A stretch of 64,000 bases of DNA from Pseudomonas sp. PH1b (GCF_000633395.1 NZ_AYMU01000009.1:281572-345571); one strand, 5' to 3'. Numbered from the stretch's first letter, positions 1-8,514 are shown. Numbers and translations: made by a program. Notes: generated from the letters alone by a model not told the origin.

Positions 1-322
1 CGGTGTCGTAGTTCCATTGCGGGTAGAGCACCCCGGGGGACTCGTCACGATAAGCCCCGACCTGGGCGTCCACTTCACCGCGCTGTACCAGGCCGACCGA
101 GCGGGTGTAGGGCATGCTGCTGCGCTCGACCCGGACGCCCTGCACCTCGAAGACCTCCCGCAGGATGTCCCAGGCCAGGCCTTCGCCATCGGCTTCGGTG
201 TACTGGCTCCACTCTTCACTGGCAATGCGGATCTGCTGGGGCAGTAGCGGCTGCTCGCCGGCCTGGGCGCCAAGAGCGTTCCAGAAAACCAGCAATACCA
301 GCAGCCCGCGGCTGACACCCAT
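1..322 (-). CDS. Periplasmic solute-binding protein (PBP2/SBP_bac_3-like), C-terminus outside window
   Basis: This is a minus-strand gene cut by the window edge; only about 107 N-terminal residues are visible. It starts at an ATG preceded by a GAGGAG ribosome site. The first 20 or so residues form a signal peptide (MGVSRGLLVLLVFW.. ending near AQA). The mature part runs IRIASEEW..., then a WDILREVFE segment and RSVGLVQRGEVDA, which is the usual opening of polar amino-acid-type binding proteins. It would bind a small ligand in the periplasm, either for an ABC importer or as a stand-alone sensor; the ligand cannot be told. It lies 10 bp downstream of pgpA on the same strand, so it may be the last gene of that transcript. 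Confidence 0.7.
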   Translation of the reverse strand, partial: MGVSRGLLVLLVFWNALGAQAGEQPLLPQQIRIASEEWSQYTEADGEGLAWDILREVFEVQGVRVERSSMPYTRSVGLVQRGEVDAQVGAYRDESPGVLYPQWNYDT

Positions 323-332
323 GCCTGTCTCC

Positions 333-836
333 TCAGCTAAAACACCACACCAGGCCTTGCATCGACAACCAGGCAAACACCCCGGCCAATACGTCGTCGA
401 GCATGATGCCGACCCCTCCGTGGACTTGCCGGTCGACCCAGCGGATCGGCCACGGCTTGAGAATGTCGAAGAAGCGAAACACCAGGAACCCCGCCAGCAG
501 CCAGTACCAGCCCTCGGGCACCAGCCACAGGGTGATCCACATGCCGACCATTTCGTCCCAGACGATGCCTTCGTGATCATGCACCCGCAGATCGTCGGCG
601 ACCTTGCCGCACAGCCAGAAGCCGAACAGCATGGTCACGCCGAGCATCAGCCAGTAGCCCCAGTCCGGCAGCATCTGCCACAGCGGGATAAAGGGTAGCG
701 CAACCAGCGAACCCCAGGTGCCCGGTGCCTTGGGCAAGGTGCCGGAGCCAAAGCCGAACGCGAGGAAATGCCAGGGATTGCGCCAGACCGACGGCGGGAC
801 GAACTCCGCCGGGACCTGTTTGGGATGATCTGTCAC
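333..836 (-). CDS. pgpA: Phosphatidylglycerophosphatase A
   Basis: A 167-residue membrane protein that removes phosphate from phosphatidylglycerol phosphate, the last step of phosphatidylglycerol synthesis at the inner membrane. The family pattern is clear: an N-terminal GFGSGTLPKAPGTWGS segment, an acidic IVWDEMVGMW segment, FFDILKPWPIRW and a C-terminal LDDVLAGV helix. The start is a GTG that overlaps the thiL stop by 4 bases (GTGA), so the two genes are translationally coupled. This start gives the normal family length; reading further upstream only runs through thiL out of frame. The order nusB-thiL-pgpA is conserved in pseudomonads. Confidence 0.95.
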   Translation of the reverse strand: MTDHPKQVPAEFVPPSVWRNPWHFLAFGFGSGTLPKAPGTWGSLVALPFIPLWQMLPDWGYWLMLGVTMLFGFWLCGKVADDLRVHDHEGIVWDEMVGMWITLWLVPEGWYWLLAGFLVFRFFDILKPWPIRWVDRQVHGGVGIMLDDVLAGVFAWLSMQGLVWCFS

Positions 837-1798
837 GGTGTCTCCGCAAAGTGTTGATAACCCCGGGTACCGGGGGTGATGTCCTGCCCGTCGGCATCCC
901 GCAGGGTAACCCCCTGCCCGGCCACGACCCGTCCCACCACATGCACCGGCCAGCCCGCCGCCAACAAGGGCGCCAGCTCGGCCGGGGGCAAGGTGAAGGC
1001 CAGTACATAGTCGTCGCCACCACTCAAGGCCGCGGTGCGAGCCTCTTGCCGGCCGAGGAAGCTCAGCAAGGCTGGCGACAGGGGCAACTGCTCGACGTCC
1101 ACCTGCAAGGCGACTGCCGACGCAGCAGCGATGTGCCCGCAGTCGGCCAGCAGGCCGTCGGAGATATCCAGGGCCGCACTGGCCTTGCCGCGCAGGGCCT
1201 GGCCCATGGCCAGCTGCGGCTGCGGCGACCAGTAATGGGCCAGCAGGGGATCGGCCACCGCCGGTTCGGCATCGCGCTGCCCCAGCACCAGGGGCAAGGC
1301 ACCGGCGGCATTGCCCAGCTCGCCGCCGACACACAGCAGGTCGCCCGCCCGAGCACCGCTACGGGTCAAGGCCTGCCCTGCCGGGACACGCCCGAACACG
1401 GTCAGGGTCAGGGTTAGCGGGCCGCGAGTGGTATCGCCACCAATCAGGCGCACGCCACAGCTCTGGGCCATGGCGTTCAAACCACGGGCGTAGGCCTGCA
1501 GCCAATCGGCACTGATCGTCGGCAGGGTCAGGGCAAGGGTAAAGGCCAGGGGCGTGGCGCCCATGGCGGCCAGGTCGCTGACGGCCACCGCCAGGGAACG
1601 TTGGCCAAGAAGAAAGGGGTCGCAGGGGTCGGCGAAATGCACGCCGGCCACCAGGGTGTCGGTGGAAACGGCCAACTGCTCCCCGGGAGGAACAGCCAGC
1701 AAGGCACAGTCGTCGCCGATCCCCAGGGCAACACCCTCGCCGCCTTGCGCACAGGGCGCGGCAGCGAAGAAGTTGCGGATCAGCTCAAACTCGCCCAT
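833..1798 (-). CDS. thiL: Thiamine-monophosphate kinase
   Basis: A 321-residue cytosolic enzyme that phosphorylates thiamine monophosphate to thiamine pyrophosphate using ATP. Signatures in order are the N-terminal GIGDDCALL acidic metal site, STDTLVAGVHF, SDLAAMGATP, the GGDTTRGP loop and a C-terminal SGGDDYVLAFT motif of the PurM/ThiL fold. Length is normal for the family. It follows nusB after a short gap and overlaps pgpA by 4 bases. Linkage to nusB and the riboflavin genes is standard in Pseudomonas and reflects shared transcription rather than a shared pathway. Confidence 0.96.
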   Translation of the reverse strand: MGEFELIRNFFAAAPCAQGGEGVALGIGDDCALLAVPPGEQLAVSTDTLVAGVHFADPCDPFLLGQRSLAVAVSDLAAMGATPLAFTLALTLPTISADWLQAYARGLNAMAQSCGVRLIGGDTTRGPLTLTLTVFGRVPAGQALTRSGARAGDLLCVGGELGNAAGALPLVLGQRDAEPAVADPLLAHYWSPQPQLAMGQALRGKASAALDISDGLLADCGHIAAASAVALQVDVEQLPLSPALLSFLGRQEARTAALSGGDDYVLAFTLPPAELAPLLAAGWPVHVVGRVVAGQGVTLRDADGQDITPGTRGYQHFAETP

Positions 1799-1816
1799 GG
1801 CAGCTGCAAGCGCGGA

Positions 1817-2317
1817 TCAGCGCTTGAACGCCTTCACTTCAGCTTCACGCAGGCGCGGGGCCAGTTTGTCGAGCACACCGTTGACGAACTTGTGGCCATC
1901 GGTGGAACCGAAGACCTTGGCCAGTTCGATACCCTCGTTGATCACCACGCGGTACGGCACGTCGACGCGCTTGAGCAGCTCCCAGGTGGACAGGCGCAGA
2001 ACCGCCAGCTCAACCGGGTCCAGTTCGTCGATGGCCAGGTCCAGGCAAGGCACGAGGGCGTTGTCGATCTCGTTCTTGTTGGCCGGAACCCCGTGCAGGA
2101 TTTCACGGAAGTAGGCACCGTCGACGTCGGTGAAATCGTTGTCGACCCGGAACTGCGCTTCGATCTCGTTCAGCGAATGCTTGGCCATGTGCCATTGGTA
2201 CAGCGCCTGGGTCGCGAGCTGACGGGCTTCACGACGCTTGGCGCTCTTGGATGGCTTGCCGGCATCCGCAGGCTTGGGATCGCGCGGGTTGAAACGATCG
2301 CTATCGTCGCTAATCAC
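1817..2317 (-). CDS. nusB: Transcription antitermination factor NusB
   Basis: A 166-residue all-helical RNA-binding protein that with NusE (S10, encoded at the far end of this window) recognises boxA in rRNA leaders. The family core is visible: ARQLATQALYQWH, then YFREILHGV and LAVLRLSTWELL, followed by a PYRVVINEGIELAKVFGS motif and the C-terminal FVNGVLDKLA. It has a charged N-terminal extension (residues 1-30). Its ATG overlaps the ribH stop by 4 bases, indicating coupling inside the rib operon. Confidence 0.97.
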   Translation of the reverse strand: MISDDSDRFNPRDPKPADAGKPSKSAKRREARQLATQALYQWHMAKHSLNEIEAQFRVDNDFTDVDGAYFREILHGVPANKNEIDNALVPCLDLAIDELDPVELAVLRLSTWELLKRVDVPYRVVINEGIELAKVFGSTDGHKFVNGVLDKLAPRLREAEVKAFKR

Positions 2318-2790
2318 TTGGCCTCCAACTGCGCCAGCAGGCTGACCATTTCCAGGGCGGACAAGGCAGCTTCAGCCCCTTTGTTGCCGGCCTTGGTGCC
2401 GGAACGCTCGATGGCTTGTTCGATCGAGTCCACGGTCAGTACGCCGAAGGCCACTGGCACGCCGAACTCCATGGACACCTGGGCCAGGCCCTTGGTGCAC
2501 TCGCCCGCCACGTATTCGAAGTGCGGAGTACCGCCACGAATGACCGCGCCCAGGGCGACGATCGCCGCGAACTCACCCTTCTGTGCAACTTTCTGCGCAA
2601 CCAACGGAATTTCGAAGGCGCCAGGTGCACGGATGATGGTGATATCGCTTTCGCTCACACCGTGGCGAACCAGGGCGTCAACCGCGCCGCTGACCAGGCT
2701 TTCGACGACAAAGCTGTTGAAACGGCCGACCACCAGGGCATAGCGGCCTTTAGGGGCGATGAAGGTACCTTCGATGGTCTTCAGGGTCAT
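2314..2790 (-). CDS. ribH: 6,7-dimethyl-8-ribityllumazine synthase
   Basis: A 158-residue enzyme that condenses 5-amino-6-ribitylaminouracil with 3,4-dihydroxy-2-butanone 4-phosphate to give lumazine, the riboflavin synthase substrate. Visible signatures are an N-terminal VVGRFNSFVVESLVSGA, then IIRAPGAFEIPLVAQK, ALGAVIRGGTPHFEYV (substrate and catalytic His region) and AFGVLTVDSIEQAIER. It lies 91 bp after ribBX and overlaps nusB by 4 bases. That 91-bp gap is too short for an FMN riboswitch and I see none. Confidence 0.97.
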   Translation of the reverse strand: MTLKTIEGTFIAPKGRYALVVGRFNSFVVESLVSGAVDALVRHGVSESDITIIRAPGAFEIPLVAQKVAQKGEFAAIVALGAVIRGGTPHFEYVAGECTKGLAQVSMEFGVPVAFGVLTVDSIEQAIERSGTKAGNKGAEAALSALEMVSLLAQLEAK

Positions 2791-2881
2791 TCGACAAATC
2801 TCTTAAAGAGCCAGAGCGTGTCTAGTACACGCTCTTCAGTGATATTTGAACCGCGAATTTCAAGCCACAAACGACCGGCTT

Positions 2882-3973
2882 TTATTCGGAGGGCACGTAT
2901 TCTACAACTTCCAGGTCGAAACCGGATATCGCATTAAACTTCATCGGCGCACTCATCAGGCGCATTTTGCGTACGCCCAGGTCGCGGAGGATCTGCGAAC
3001 CGGCACCGACAATGCTGTAGGTGGTCGGTTTCTTCGCCGGCTGCTGGTCGGCCGTCTCGCGAATATGTGCCAGCAGCACGTCACCATCCAGTGGGTGACC
3101 GAGCAACAGCACCACGCCGCTGCCCGCCTCGGCCACGGTGGCCATGGCCGCCCGCAGGCTCCAGCGGCCCGGCTGCTTGACCATCAGCAGGTCGCGCAGC
3201 GGGTCCATGTTGTGCACCCGCACCAGGGTCGGTTCTTCGGCACAGATCTCGCCCAGGGTCAGGGCCATGTGCACGTCGCCTTCCACCGAATCACGATAGG
3301 TCACCAGGTTGAACTGGCCCAGTTCGCTGTCCAGGGGCTGCTCGGCAATCCGCTGAACGGTACGTTCGTGGATCATCCGGTAGTGAATCAGGTCGGCAAT
3401 GGTGCCGATCTTGATGTTGTGCTCGGCGGCGAAGGTTTCCAGCTCGGCGCGACGGGACATGGTGCCGTCGTCGTTCATCACTTCGCAGATCACCCCGCTC
3501 GGCTCGAACCCGGCCATGCGCGCCAGGTCGCAGGCGGCTTCGGTGTGGCCGGCGCGGGCCAGGGTGCCACCCGGCTGGGCCATCAGCGGGAAGATGTGGC
3601 CCGGGCTGACGATGTCCTCGGCCTTGGCGTCCTTGGCGGCGGCCGCTTGCACGGTGCGCGCCCGGTCGGCGGCGGAGATGCCGGTGGTCACGCCTTCGGT
3701 GGCCTCGATGGACACGGTGAACTTGGTACCAAAGCCCGAACCGTTGCGCGGCGCCATCAGCGGCAGCTTCAGCAGCTCGCAACGCTCGCGGCTCATGGGC
3801 ATGCAGATCAGGCCCCGGGCGTGCTTGGCCATGAAGTTGATGTGCTCGGGCTTGCAGCACTCGGCGGCCATGATCAGGTCGCCTTCGTTCTCGCGGTCTT
3901 CGTCATCCATGAGGATGACCATCTTGCCTTGGCGGATGTCTTCAACCAGTTCTTCGATGCTGTTGAGCGCCAC
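2882..3973 (-). CDS. ribBX: 3,4-dihydroxy-2-butanone 4-phosphate synthase with degenerate GTP cyclohydrolase II domain (RibBX type)
   Basis: A 363-residue two-domain protein. Residues 1-205 are a full RibB domain: MDDEDRENEGDL acidic site, HARGLICMPMS, and the HTEAACDLARMAG segment; this part makes the four-carbon unit of riboflavin from ribulose 5-phosphate. Residues 206-363 resemble GTP cyclohydrolase II (RibA) in fold order, but the zinc cluster that should follow the VRVH segment (near residue 251) is replaced by NMDPLRDLL, with no Cys-x10-Cys-x-Cys. That is the RibBX variant described for Proteobacteria, so RibA activity is not expected from this gene and a separate ribA should exist elsewhere. 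It lies 16 bp after ribE. Confidence 0.9.
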   Translation of the reverse strand: MALNSIEELVEDIRQGKMVILMDDEDRENEGDLIMAAECCKPEHINFMAKHARGLICMPMSRERCELLKLPLMAPRNGSGFGTKFTVSIEATEGVTTGISAADRARTVQAAAAKDAKAEDIVSPGHIFPLMAQPGGTLARAGHTEAACDLARMAGFEPSGVICEVMNDDGTMSRRAELETFAAEHNIKIGTIADLIHYRMIHERTVQRIAEQPLDSELGQFNLVTYRDSVEGDVHMALTLGEICAEEPTLVRVHNMDPLRDLLMVKQPGRWSLRAAMATVAEAGSGVVLLLGHPLDGDVLLAHIRETADQQPAKKPTTYSIVGAGSQILRDLGVRKMRLMSAPMKFNAISGFDLEVVEYVPSE

Positions 3974-3989
3974 TCGGCACCCCCTTGGG

Positions 3990-4652
3990 TCAGGATTTGA
4001 GATAGCCGTTAGCGGCCAGAAAACTTTCGGTGATGGTGCCGCCCGTGGCCTCGGCCGCCTTGTCGCCCAGCAGCAGGCGCTCCAGGTAGCGTGCCAGCAG
4101 GTCGACCTCGAGGTTGACCTGCCGACCCGGCCGGTAGTCGGCCATGATGGTTTCCGCCAGGGTGTGGGGCACGATGGTCAGCTCGAACTCGGCACCGTTC
4201 ACCGCGTTGACCGTCAGGCTGGTGCCGTCGACGGTGATCGAGCCTTTATGGGCGATGTACTTGGCCAGCTCCTTGGGGGCACGGATGCGGAACTGGATGG
4301 CCCGGGCATTTTCTTCCCGCGCCACGACTTCACCGACACCATCGACATGGCCGCTGACCAGGTGACCGCCCAGGCGGGTGGTCGGGGTCAGGGCCTTTTC
4401 CAGGTTGACCCGGCTACCGGCCTTCAACTGATGGAACGCGGTGCAGTCCAGGGTCTCGCGGCTGACATCGGCCCAGAAACCATCGCCCGGCAGCTCGACG
4501 GCGGTCAGGCAGACGCCGTTCACCGCAATGCTGTCGCCCAGTTTGACGTCGGCCAGATCAAGCTTGCCGGTTTCTACATAGACCCGTACATCTCCGCCTT
4601 TTGGGGTCAATGCGCGAATGCTGCCGATGGATTCGATGATGCCGGTGAACAT
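3990..4652 (-). CDS. ribE: Riboflavin synthase alpha subunit
   Basis: A 220-residue enzyme that dismutates two lumazine molecules into riboflavin and the pyrimidine precursor. It begins with the invariant MFTGIIE and contains two tandem lumazine-binding repeats: residues 1-97 with SIAVNGVCLTAV, and residues 98-195 with SITVDGTSLTVNAV; each repeat carries a GD/GH-type cap (VNLEKAL..GGHLVSGHVDGVG). Length is normal. It lies 47 bp after ribD and 16 bp before ribBX in the same operon. Some Pseudomonas annotations call it ribC. Confidence 0.97.
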   Translation of the reverse strand: MFTGIIESIGSIRALTPKGGDVRVYVETGKLDLADVKLGDSIAVNGVCLTAVELPGDGFWADVSRETLDCTAFHQLKAGSRVNLEKALTPTTRLGGHLVSGHVDGVGEVVAREENARAIQFRIRAPKELAKYIAHKGSITVDGTSLTVNAVNGAEFELTIVPHTLAETIMADYRPGRQVNLEVDLLARYLERLLLGDKAAEATGGTITESFLAANGYLKS

Positions 4653-4699
4653 GGAGTCCTCCTCGAGAACAGGGCCGCCGGGTAGGCGAAAGTCGGGAA

Positions 4700-5833
4700 T
4701 TATACGCTCGCTGGCGGGGCCGGGATGGCAGTGACTCGCCAGTCATCGCCCACCGCACGCATTTCAATGATCTTGAGCAAGGGCGCCTCGCTCATCTGCG
4801 CCAGCGGCCAGTCCAGCAACGGCCGGGCCGAGGAACCGAGGAACTTGCCGGCGATGAAGATCTGGTACTCGTCCACCAGGCCCTGCTGGGCAAAGGCGCC
4901 GGCCAGTCGCGGGCCGGCTTCCACCAGCACTTCGTTGACGCCACGGGCGGCCAGCTCCAGCAGCAGGCGGCGCAAGTCCACCTGGCCGTCGGGGCCGGGC
5001 ACGATCAGGCACTCCGGACCGTTGGCGTATTGCTCTTCCACTGCCGCGCAGGTGGCCACCAAGGCCGGACCAGCCTTGAAGAACGGCGCATCGAGGGGCA
5101 CCCGCAGGCGGCCATCGATCAGCACTCGCAGCGGTGGACGGCTCATGGCCAGCGCCGTCTGCTCGGCGTCCAGCCCCAGCTCGGCAGCACGTACCGTCAA
5201 CCGGGCGTCATCCGCCAGTACCGTATCGGCGCCGGTCAGCACCACGCTGGCTTCGGCCCGCAGGCGCTGCACCGCGGAACGTGCGGCAGGCCCGGTGATC
5301 CACTGGCTCTCGCCACTGGCCATGGCGGTACGACCGTCCAGGCTCATGGCCAGCTTGACCCGCACATAGGGCAGGCCCTGTTCCATGCGTTTCAGGAAGC
5401 CCTTGTTGATCGCGCGGGCCTCAGCCTCCAGCACTCCGCTGTGAGTGGCGATGCCGGCCTGGGCCAGGCGTTGCAGGCCACGCCCGGCGACTTCCGGGTT
5501 GGGGTCCTGCATGGCCGCCACCACCCGCGCCACTCCGGCATTCACCAGGGCATCGGCGCACGGCGGGGTGCGGCCATGGTGGCTGCAGGGTTCCAGGGTC
5601 ACATAGGCGGTGGCGCCTCGGGCCAGGTCGCCGGCGGCGCGCAGCGCATGCACTTCGGCATGGGGCTCGCCAGCCCGGACATGCCAGCCTTCGCCCACCA
5701 CCTGGCCGTCGCGCACGATGACGCAACCGACACGGGGATTGGGATGGGTGCTGTACAGCCCCTGGCGCGCCAGCTCCAGGGCCCGGGCCATGTAGTGCGC
5801 ATCGAGTACCGCTTGTTCCGCAGGCTGGCTCAT
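4700..5833 (-). CDS. ribD: Bifunctional pyrimidine deaminase/reductase RibD
   Basis: A 377-residue enzyme for the second and third steps of the pyrimidine branch of riboflavin synthesis. The N-terminal deaminase (residues 1-150) has the zinc site HAEVHAL plus PCSHHGRTPPC. The C-terminal NADPH reductase (150-370) has KLAMSLDGRTA, SQWITG, GADTVLADD and a late EVLVEAGPRLAGAF loop. Its ATG overlaps the nrdR stop by 4 bases. The C-terminus ends in a short proline-rich tail. Confidence 0.97.
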   Translation of the reverse strand: MSQPAEQAVLDAHYMARALELARQGLYSTHPNPRVGCVIVRDGQVVGEGWHVRAGEPHAEVHALRAAGDLARGATAYVTLEPCSHHGRTPPCADALVNAGVARVVAAMQDPNPEVAGRGLQRLAQAGIATHSGVLEAEARAINKGFLKRMEQGLPYVRVKLAMSLDGRTAMASGESQWITGPAARSAVQRLRAEASVVLTGADTVLADDARLTVRAAELGLDAEQTALAMSRPPLRVLIDGRLRVPLDAPFFKAGPALVATCAAVEEQYANGPECLIVPGPDGQVDLRRLLLELAARGVNEVLVEAGPRLAGAFAQQGLVDEYQIFIAGKFLGSSARPLLDWPLAQMSEAPLLKIIEMRAVGDDWRVTAIPAPPASV

Positions 5834-6294
5834 TGCTTGACCGGCTCGCGGGCGAGACGGTCGATCTCTTCGCGAAATTCGTTGAGGTCCTGGAAGCGCC
5901 GGTAGACCGAGGCAAAGCGGATGTAGGCGACTTCATCGAGCTTCTGCAGCTCGGTCATCACCAGTTCACCCACGACCAGGGACTTGACTTCCCGCTCGCC
6001 GGTGGCCCGCAGCTTGTGCTTGATGTGCACCAGAGCCGCCTCCAGGCGCTCGACGCTCACCGGGCGTTTTTCCAGGGCGCGCTGCATACCGGCGCGCAGT
6101 TTTTCTTCGTCGAAGGGCTGACGGCTGCCGTCAGTCTTGATCAGGCGCGGCAACACCAGTTCGGCGGTTTCGAAGGTGGTGAAACGCTCACCACAGGCCA
6201 GGCATTCACGCCGGCGGCGCACCTGTTCGCCCTCGGCGACCAGACGCGAGTCGATGACCTTGGTGTCGTTGGCACCGCAGAAGGGACAGTGCAT
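5830..6294 (-). CDS. nrdR: Ribonucleotide reductase repressor NrdR
   Basis: A 154-residue transcriptional repressor that senses ATP/dATP and controls ribonucleotide reductase genes. The N-terminal zinc ribbon is complete (C3-x2-C6 and C31-x2-C34, starting MHCPFCG), followed by the basic RRRRECLACGERF segment and an ATP-cone domain (VIKTDGSRQPFDEEKL type) up to about residue 140. I chose the internal ATG because it gives the conserved zinc ribbon at the N-terminus; an upstream in-frame start would add 19 unrelated residues. It is the first gene of the minus-strand rib cluster and diverges from the lipoprotein gene. Confidence 0.96.
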   Translation of the reverse strand: MHCPFCGANDTKVIDSRLVAEGEQVRRRRECLACGERFTTFETAELVLPRLIKTDGSRQPFDEEKLRAGMQRALEKRPVSVERLEAALVHIKHKLRATGEREVKSLVVGELVMTELQKLDEVAYIRFASVYRRFQDLNEFREEIDRLAREPVKQ

Positions 6295-6423
6295 GGTGGC
6301 AGGCAACAAAAAAAGGGAGGGCCATGGTAGCGCATCCCACTGGCAAGACAAGCCATAGCCTTTACGGTATACAGACCGACTATTATGTTTCGCACACGGA
6401 AATTCGCCTTGTTGGAGCTTCAG

Positions 6424-6882
6424 ATGCCGCTCAGACCGCTTGTTTTGCTCAGTCTTGTCAGCCTGCTGGTCGCTTGCAGCAGCGATGCTCCAAAACCTGC
6501 GGCCCCCGCCTCTGCCCCGCAGCAGAGCGTGAAAAAAAACCAGGAACCCGCCGACCTCGGCCCGTTGCCAGCCTATCAGCGCGAGCTGAGCGGTACCCTC
6601 GACGGCATACCGGCCGGTGCCGACGTCGAGCTGGCGCTGTTAGTGATCGATGAACGCGGGCGTCCGCAACGCCTCCTGGCCAGCAGCAACCTGACCGGCA
6701 CTAACCAGGCCCTGCCGTTTCGCCTGCGCTTCGCTCCCGAAGCCTTCCCGGCCGGCGCCCGGGTCGAACTGCGCGGTCGTGCCAGCCAGTCCGGCCAGTT
6801 GATCCTGCATCTGCCGGCACAGCGCATCGCCCAGCCCACCACCCAGGCCGTGGGACAACTGCAATTCGTCAAAGCCCCATGA
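6424..6882 (+). CDS. YbaY-type lipoprotein
   Basis: A 152-residue predicted lipoprotein. A short type II signal peptide ends in LVAC, giving a lipidated cysteine, followed by a Ser/Ala/Pro linker to about residue 45. The rest is a single beta-sandwich-like domain (LSGTLDGIPAGADVEL ... LPFRLRFAPEAF) as in the YbaY/YscW family of outer-membrane-associated lipoproteins. I chose the ATG with a GGAG ribosome site 7-8 bases upstream; an earlier in-frame ATG at 6385 would put 13 residues before the signal peptide. It overlaps the next gene by 4 bases (ATGA). Its function in Pseudomonas is not known to me. Confidence 0.8.
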   Translation: MPLRPLVLLSLVSLLVACSSDAPKPAAPASAPQQSVKKNQEPADLGPLPAYQRELSGTLDGIPAGADVELALLVIDERGRPQRLLASSNLTGTNQALPFRLRFAPEAFPAGARVELRGRASQSGQLILHLPAQRIAQPTTQAVGQLQFVKAP

Positions 6883-7592
6883 ATGTACCGCTCGACCTGC
6901 AAGACGCCCTCAGCGAATTGCTGGGGGACGCGCAGCTGGTAGCTTGTGAGCTACCCGAGACCACGCTGAAACTCTGGCTGATCGACGCCGACAACATGGA
7001 CCGCGCCTTCACCCCGGAAGAGACCCGGCGCATCCTCCACGAGCCGCCCTACTGGAGTTTCTGCTGGGCCAGCGGCCTGGCCATGGCCCGCTACCTGGCG
7101 GAGCATCCGCACTGGGTGCAGGGCAAACGCGTCCTGGATTTCGGGGCCGGCTCCGGCGTGGCGGCGATTGCCGCGGCCAAGGCCGGTGCCCTGGAAGTGG
7201 TGGCCTGCGACCTCGACCCACTGGCCATTGCCGCCTGCCGGGCCAATGCGCAGCTCAACGGCGTCGAACTCAGCTATTCCACGGATTTTTTCGCCGAGGC
7301 CGATCGCTTCGACCTGATCCTGGTGGCGGACGTATTGTATGACCGGGCCAACCTGCCGCTGCTGGACGAGTTCCTCAGCCGTGGCCGCGAAGCCCTGGTG
7401 GCGGACTCCCGGGTCAGGGACTTCCAGCACCCGCTGTACCAGCGCCTGCAAGTGCTCAATGCCCTGACCCTGCCGGACCTGGCAGAGCCCTGGGAATTTC
7501 GCAACGTGAGCCTGTATCACGCCCAGCGATCAAACGCTGCCGTAGCGCCTGCCGTAGCGGCGATGGCGATCCACCCCGACCAGCCTTTATAG
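6879..7592 (+). CDS. Class I SAM-dependent methyltransferase (Nnt1/ETFB-lysine methyltransferase-like)
   Basis: A 237-residue cytosolic methyltransferase. Motif I is VLDFGAGSGVAA (about residues 84-95), with the acidic VVACDLDPLAI loop after it and the post-motif LILVADVLYD. The N-terminal region (PPYWSFCWASGLAMARYL) matches the seven-beta-strand protein-lysine or nicotinamide methyltransferase group often labelled Nnt1-like. The last 20 residues (alanine-rich, after YHAQRS) look non-conserved. It is coupled to the upstream lipoprotein gene by an ATGA overlap. The substrate is not deducible from sequence. Confidence 0.85.
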   Translation: MNVPLDLQDALSELLGDAQLVACELPETTLKLWLIDADNMDRAFTPEETRRILHEPPYWSFCWASGLAMARYLAEHPHWVQGKRVLDFGAGSGVAAIAAAKAGALEVVACDLDPLAIAACRANAQLNGVELSYSTDFFAEADRFDLILVADVLYDRANLPLLDEFLSRGREALVADSRVRDFQHPLYQRLQVLNALTLPDLAEPWEFRNVSLYHAQRSNAAVAPAVAAMAIHPDQPL

Positions 7593-7623
7593 TGGCTCCA
7601 TTGCCGCTTACTCGAGATACCCC

Positions 7624-8496
7624 ATGAGTCAGGAAACGCCGTACATCTTCGACGCCCACACCGCTGATTTCGACCAGTCGGTGATCGAGAACTCCTTCCA
7701 CAAACCGGTCCTGGTGGACTTCTGGGCCGAGTGGTGTGCCCCCTGCAAAGCGCTGATGCCGATGCTGCAACAGATCGCCGAGAGCTATCAGGGCGAGTTG
7801 CTGCTGGCCAAGGTCAACTGCGATATCGAACAGGACATCGTCGCCCGCTTCGGCATCCGCAGCCTGCCCACCGTGGTGCTGTTCAAGGACGGCCAGCCGG
7901 TGGACGGCTTCGCCGGCGCGCAGCCTGAATCGGCGGTGCGAGCCATGCTCGAACCCCATGTGCAAATGCCGCCACCACCCGCCGCCGATCCACTGGAACA
8001 GGCCGAAGCGCTGTTCGCTGAAGGGCGTATCGGTGATGCCGAAGCCCTCCTCAAAGTGCTGCTGGGTGAAGACAACAGCAATGCCAAGGCACTGATCCTG
8101 TATGCCCGCTGCCTGGCCGAACGCGGCGAACTGAGTGAAGCCCAGACCGTGCTCGACGCGGTCAAGAGCGATGAGCACAAGGCCGCCCTGGCTGGCGCCA
8201 AGGCGCAGATCACCTTTCTCAAGCAGGCGGCGGACCTGCCGGATGCCGCAGAGCTCAAGGCGCGCCTGGCCAAGGACCCGCTGGACGATGAGGCGCTGTA
8301 CCAGCTGTCAATCCAGCAACTGGCGCGCCAGCAATACGAAGCAGCGCTGGAAGCCCTGCTGAAACTCTTCATGCGCAACCGCAGCTACAACGAAGGCATA
8401 GCCCACAAGACCCTGCTGCAGGTATTCGACCTGCTGGGCAATGATCACCCGCTGGTGACCGCCTACCGCCGCAAACTGTTCGCCGCGCTGTACTGA
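7624..8496 (+). CDS. cnoX: CnoX/YbbN-type thioredoxin with TPR-like C-terminus
   Basis: A 290-residue protein. Residues 1-110 are a thioredoxin domain with the active site WCAPC (C38 and C41) and the cis-proline segment RSLPTVVLF. The remainder is helical with TPR-like repeats (EALFAEGRIGDAEALLK, AKALILYARCLAERGE, DDEALYQLSIQQLARQQYEAALE). This is the CnoX/YbbN architecture, a chaperone-type thioredoxin in E. coli. E. coli YbbN has lost one active-site cysteine, whereas here both are present, so real redox activity is possible. It is a single plus-strand gene followed by REP repeats. Confidence 0.9.
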   Translation: MSQETPYIFDAHTADFDQSVIENSFHKPVLVDFWAEWCAPCKALMPMLQQIAESYQGELLLAKVNCDIEQDIVARFGIRSLPTVVLFKDGQPVDGFAGAQPESAVRAMLEPHVQMPPPPAADPLEQAEALFAEGRIGDAEALLKVLLGEDNSNAKALILYARCLAERGELSEAQTVLDAVKSDEHKAALAGAKAQITFLKQAADLPDAAELKARLAKDPLDDEALYQLSIQQLARQQYEAALEALLKLFMRNRSYNEGIAHKTLLQVFDLLGNDHPLVTAYRRKLFAALY

Positions 8497-8514
8497 GCCT
8501 GATGCGCCAGCGCT

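Noticed and set aside
333..1334. Long 333-residue minus-strand frame covering pgpA
   Set aside because: Its upstream half lies inside thiL in another frame and is Gly/Ala/Arg-rich; only the last 167 residues are real PgpA.
2791..2881. Possible FMN riboswitch before ribH
   Set aside because: The gap is only 91 bases and lacks the conserved AGGGGCA-type helices of an RFN element; the 16-base gap before ribBX is also too short.
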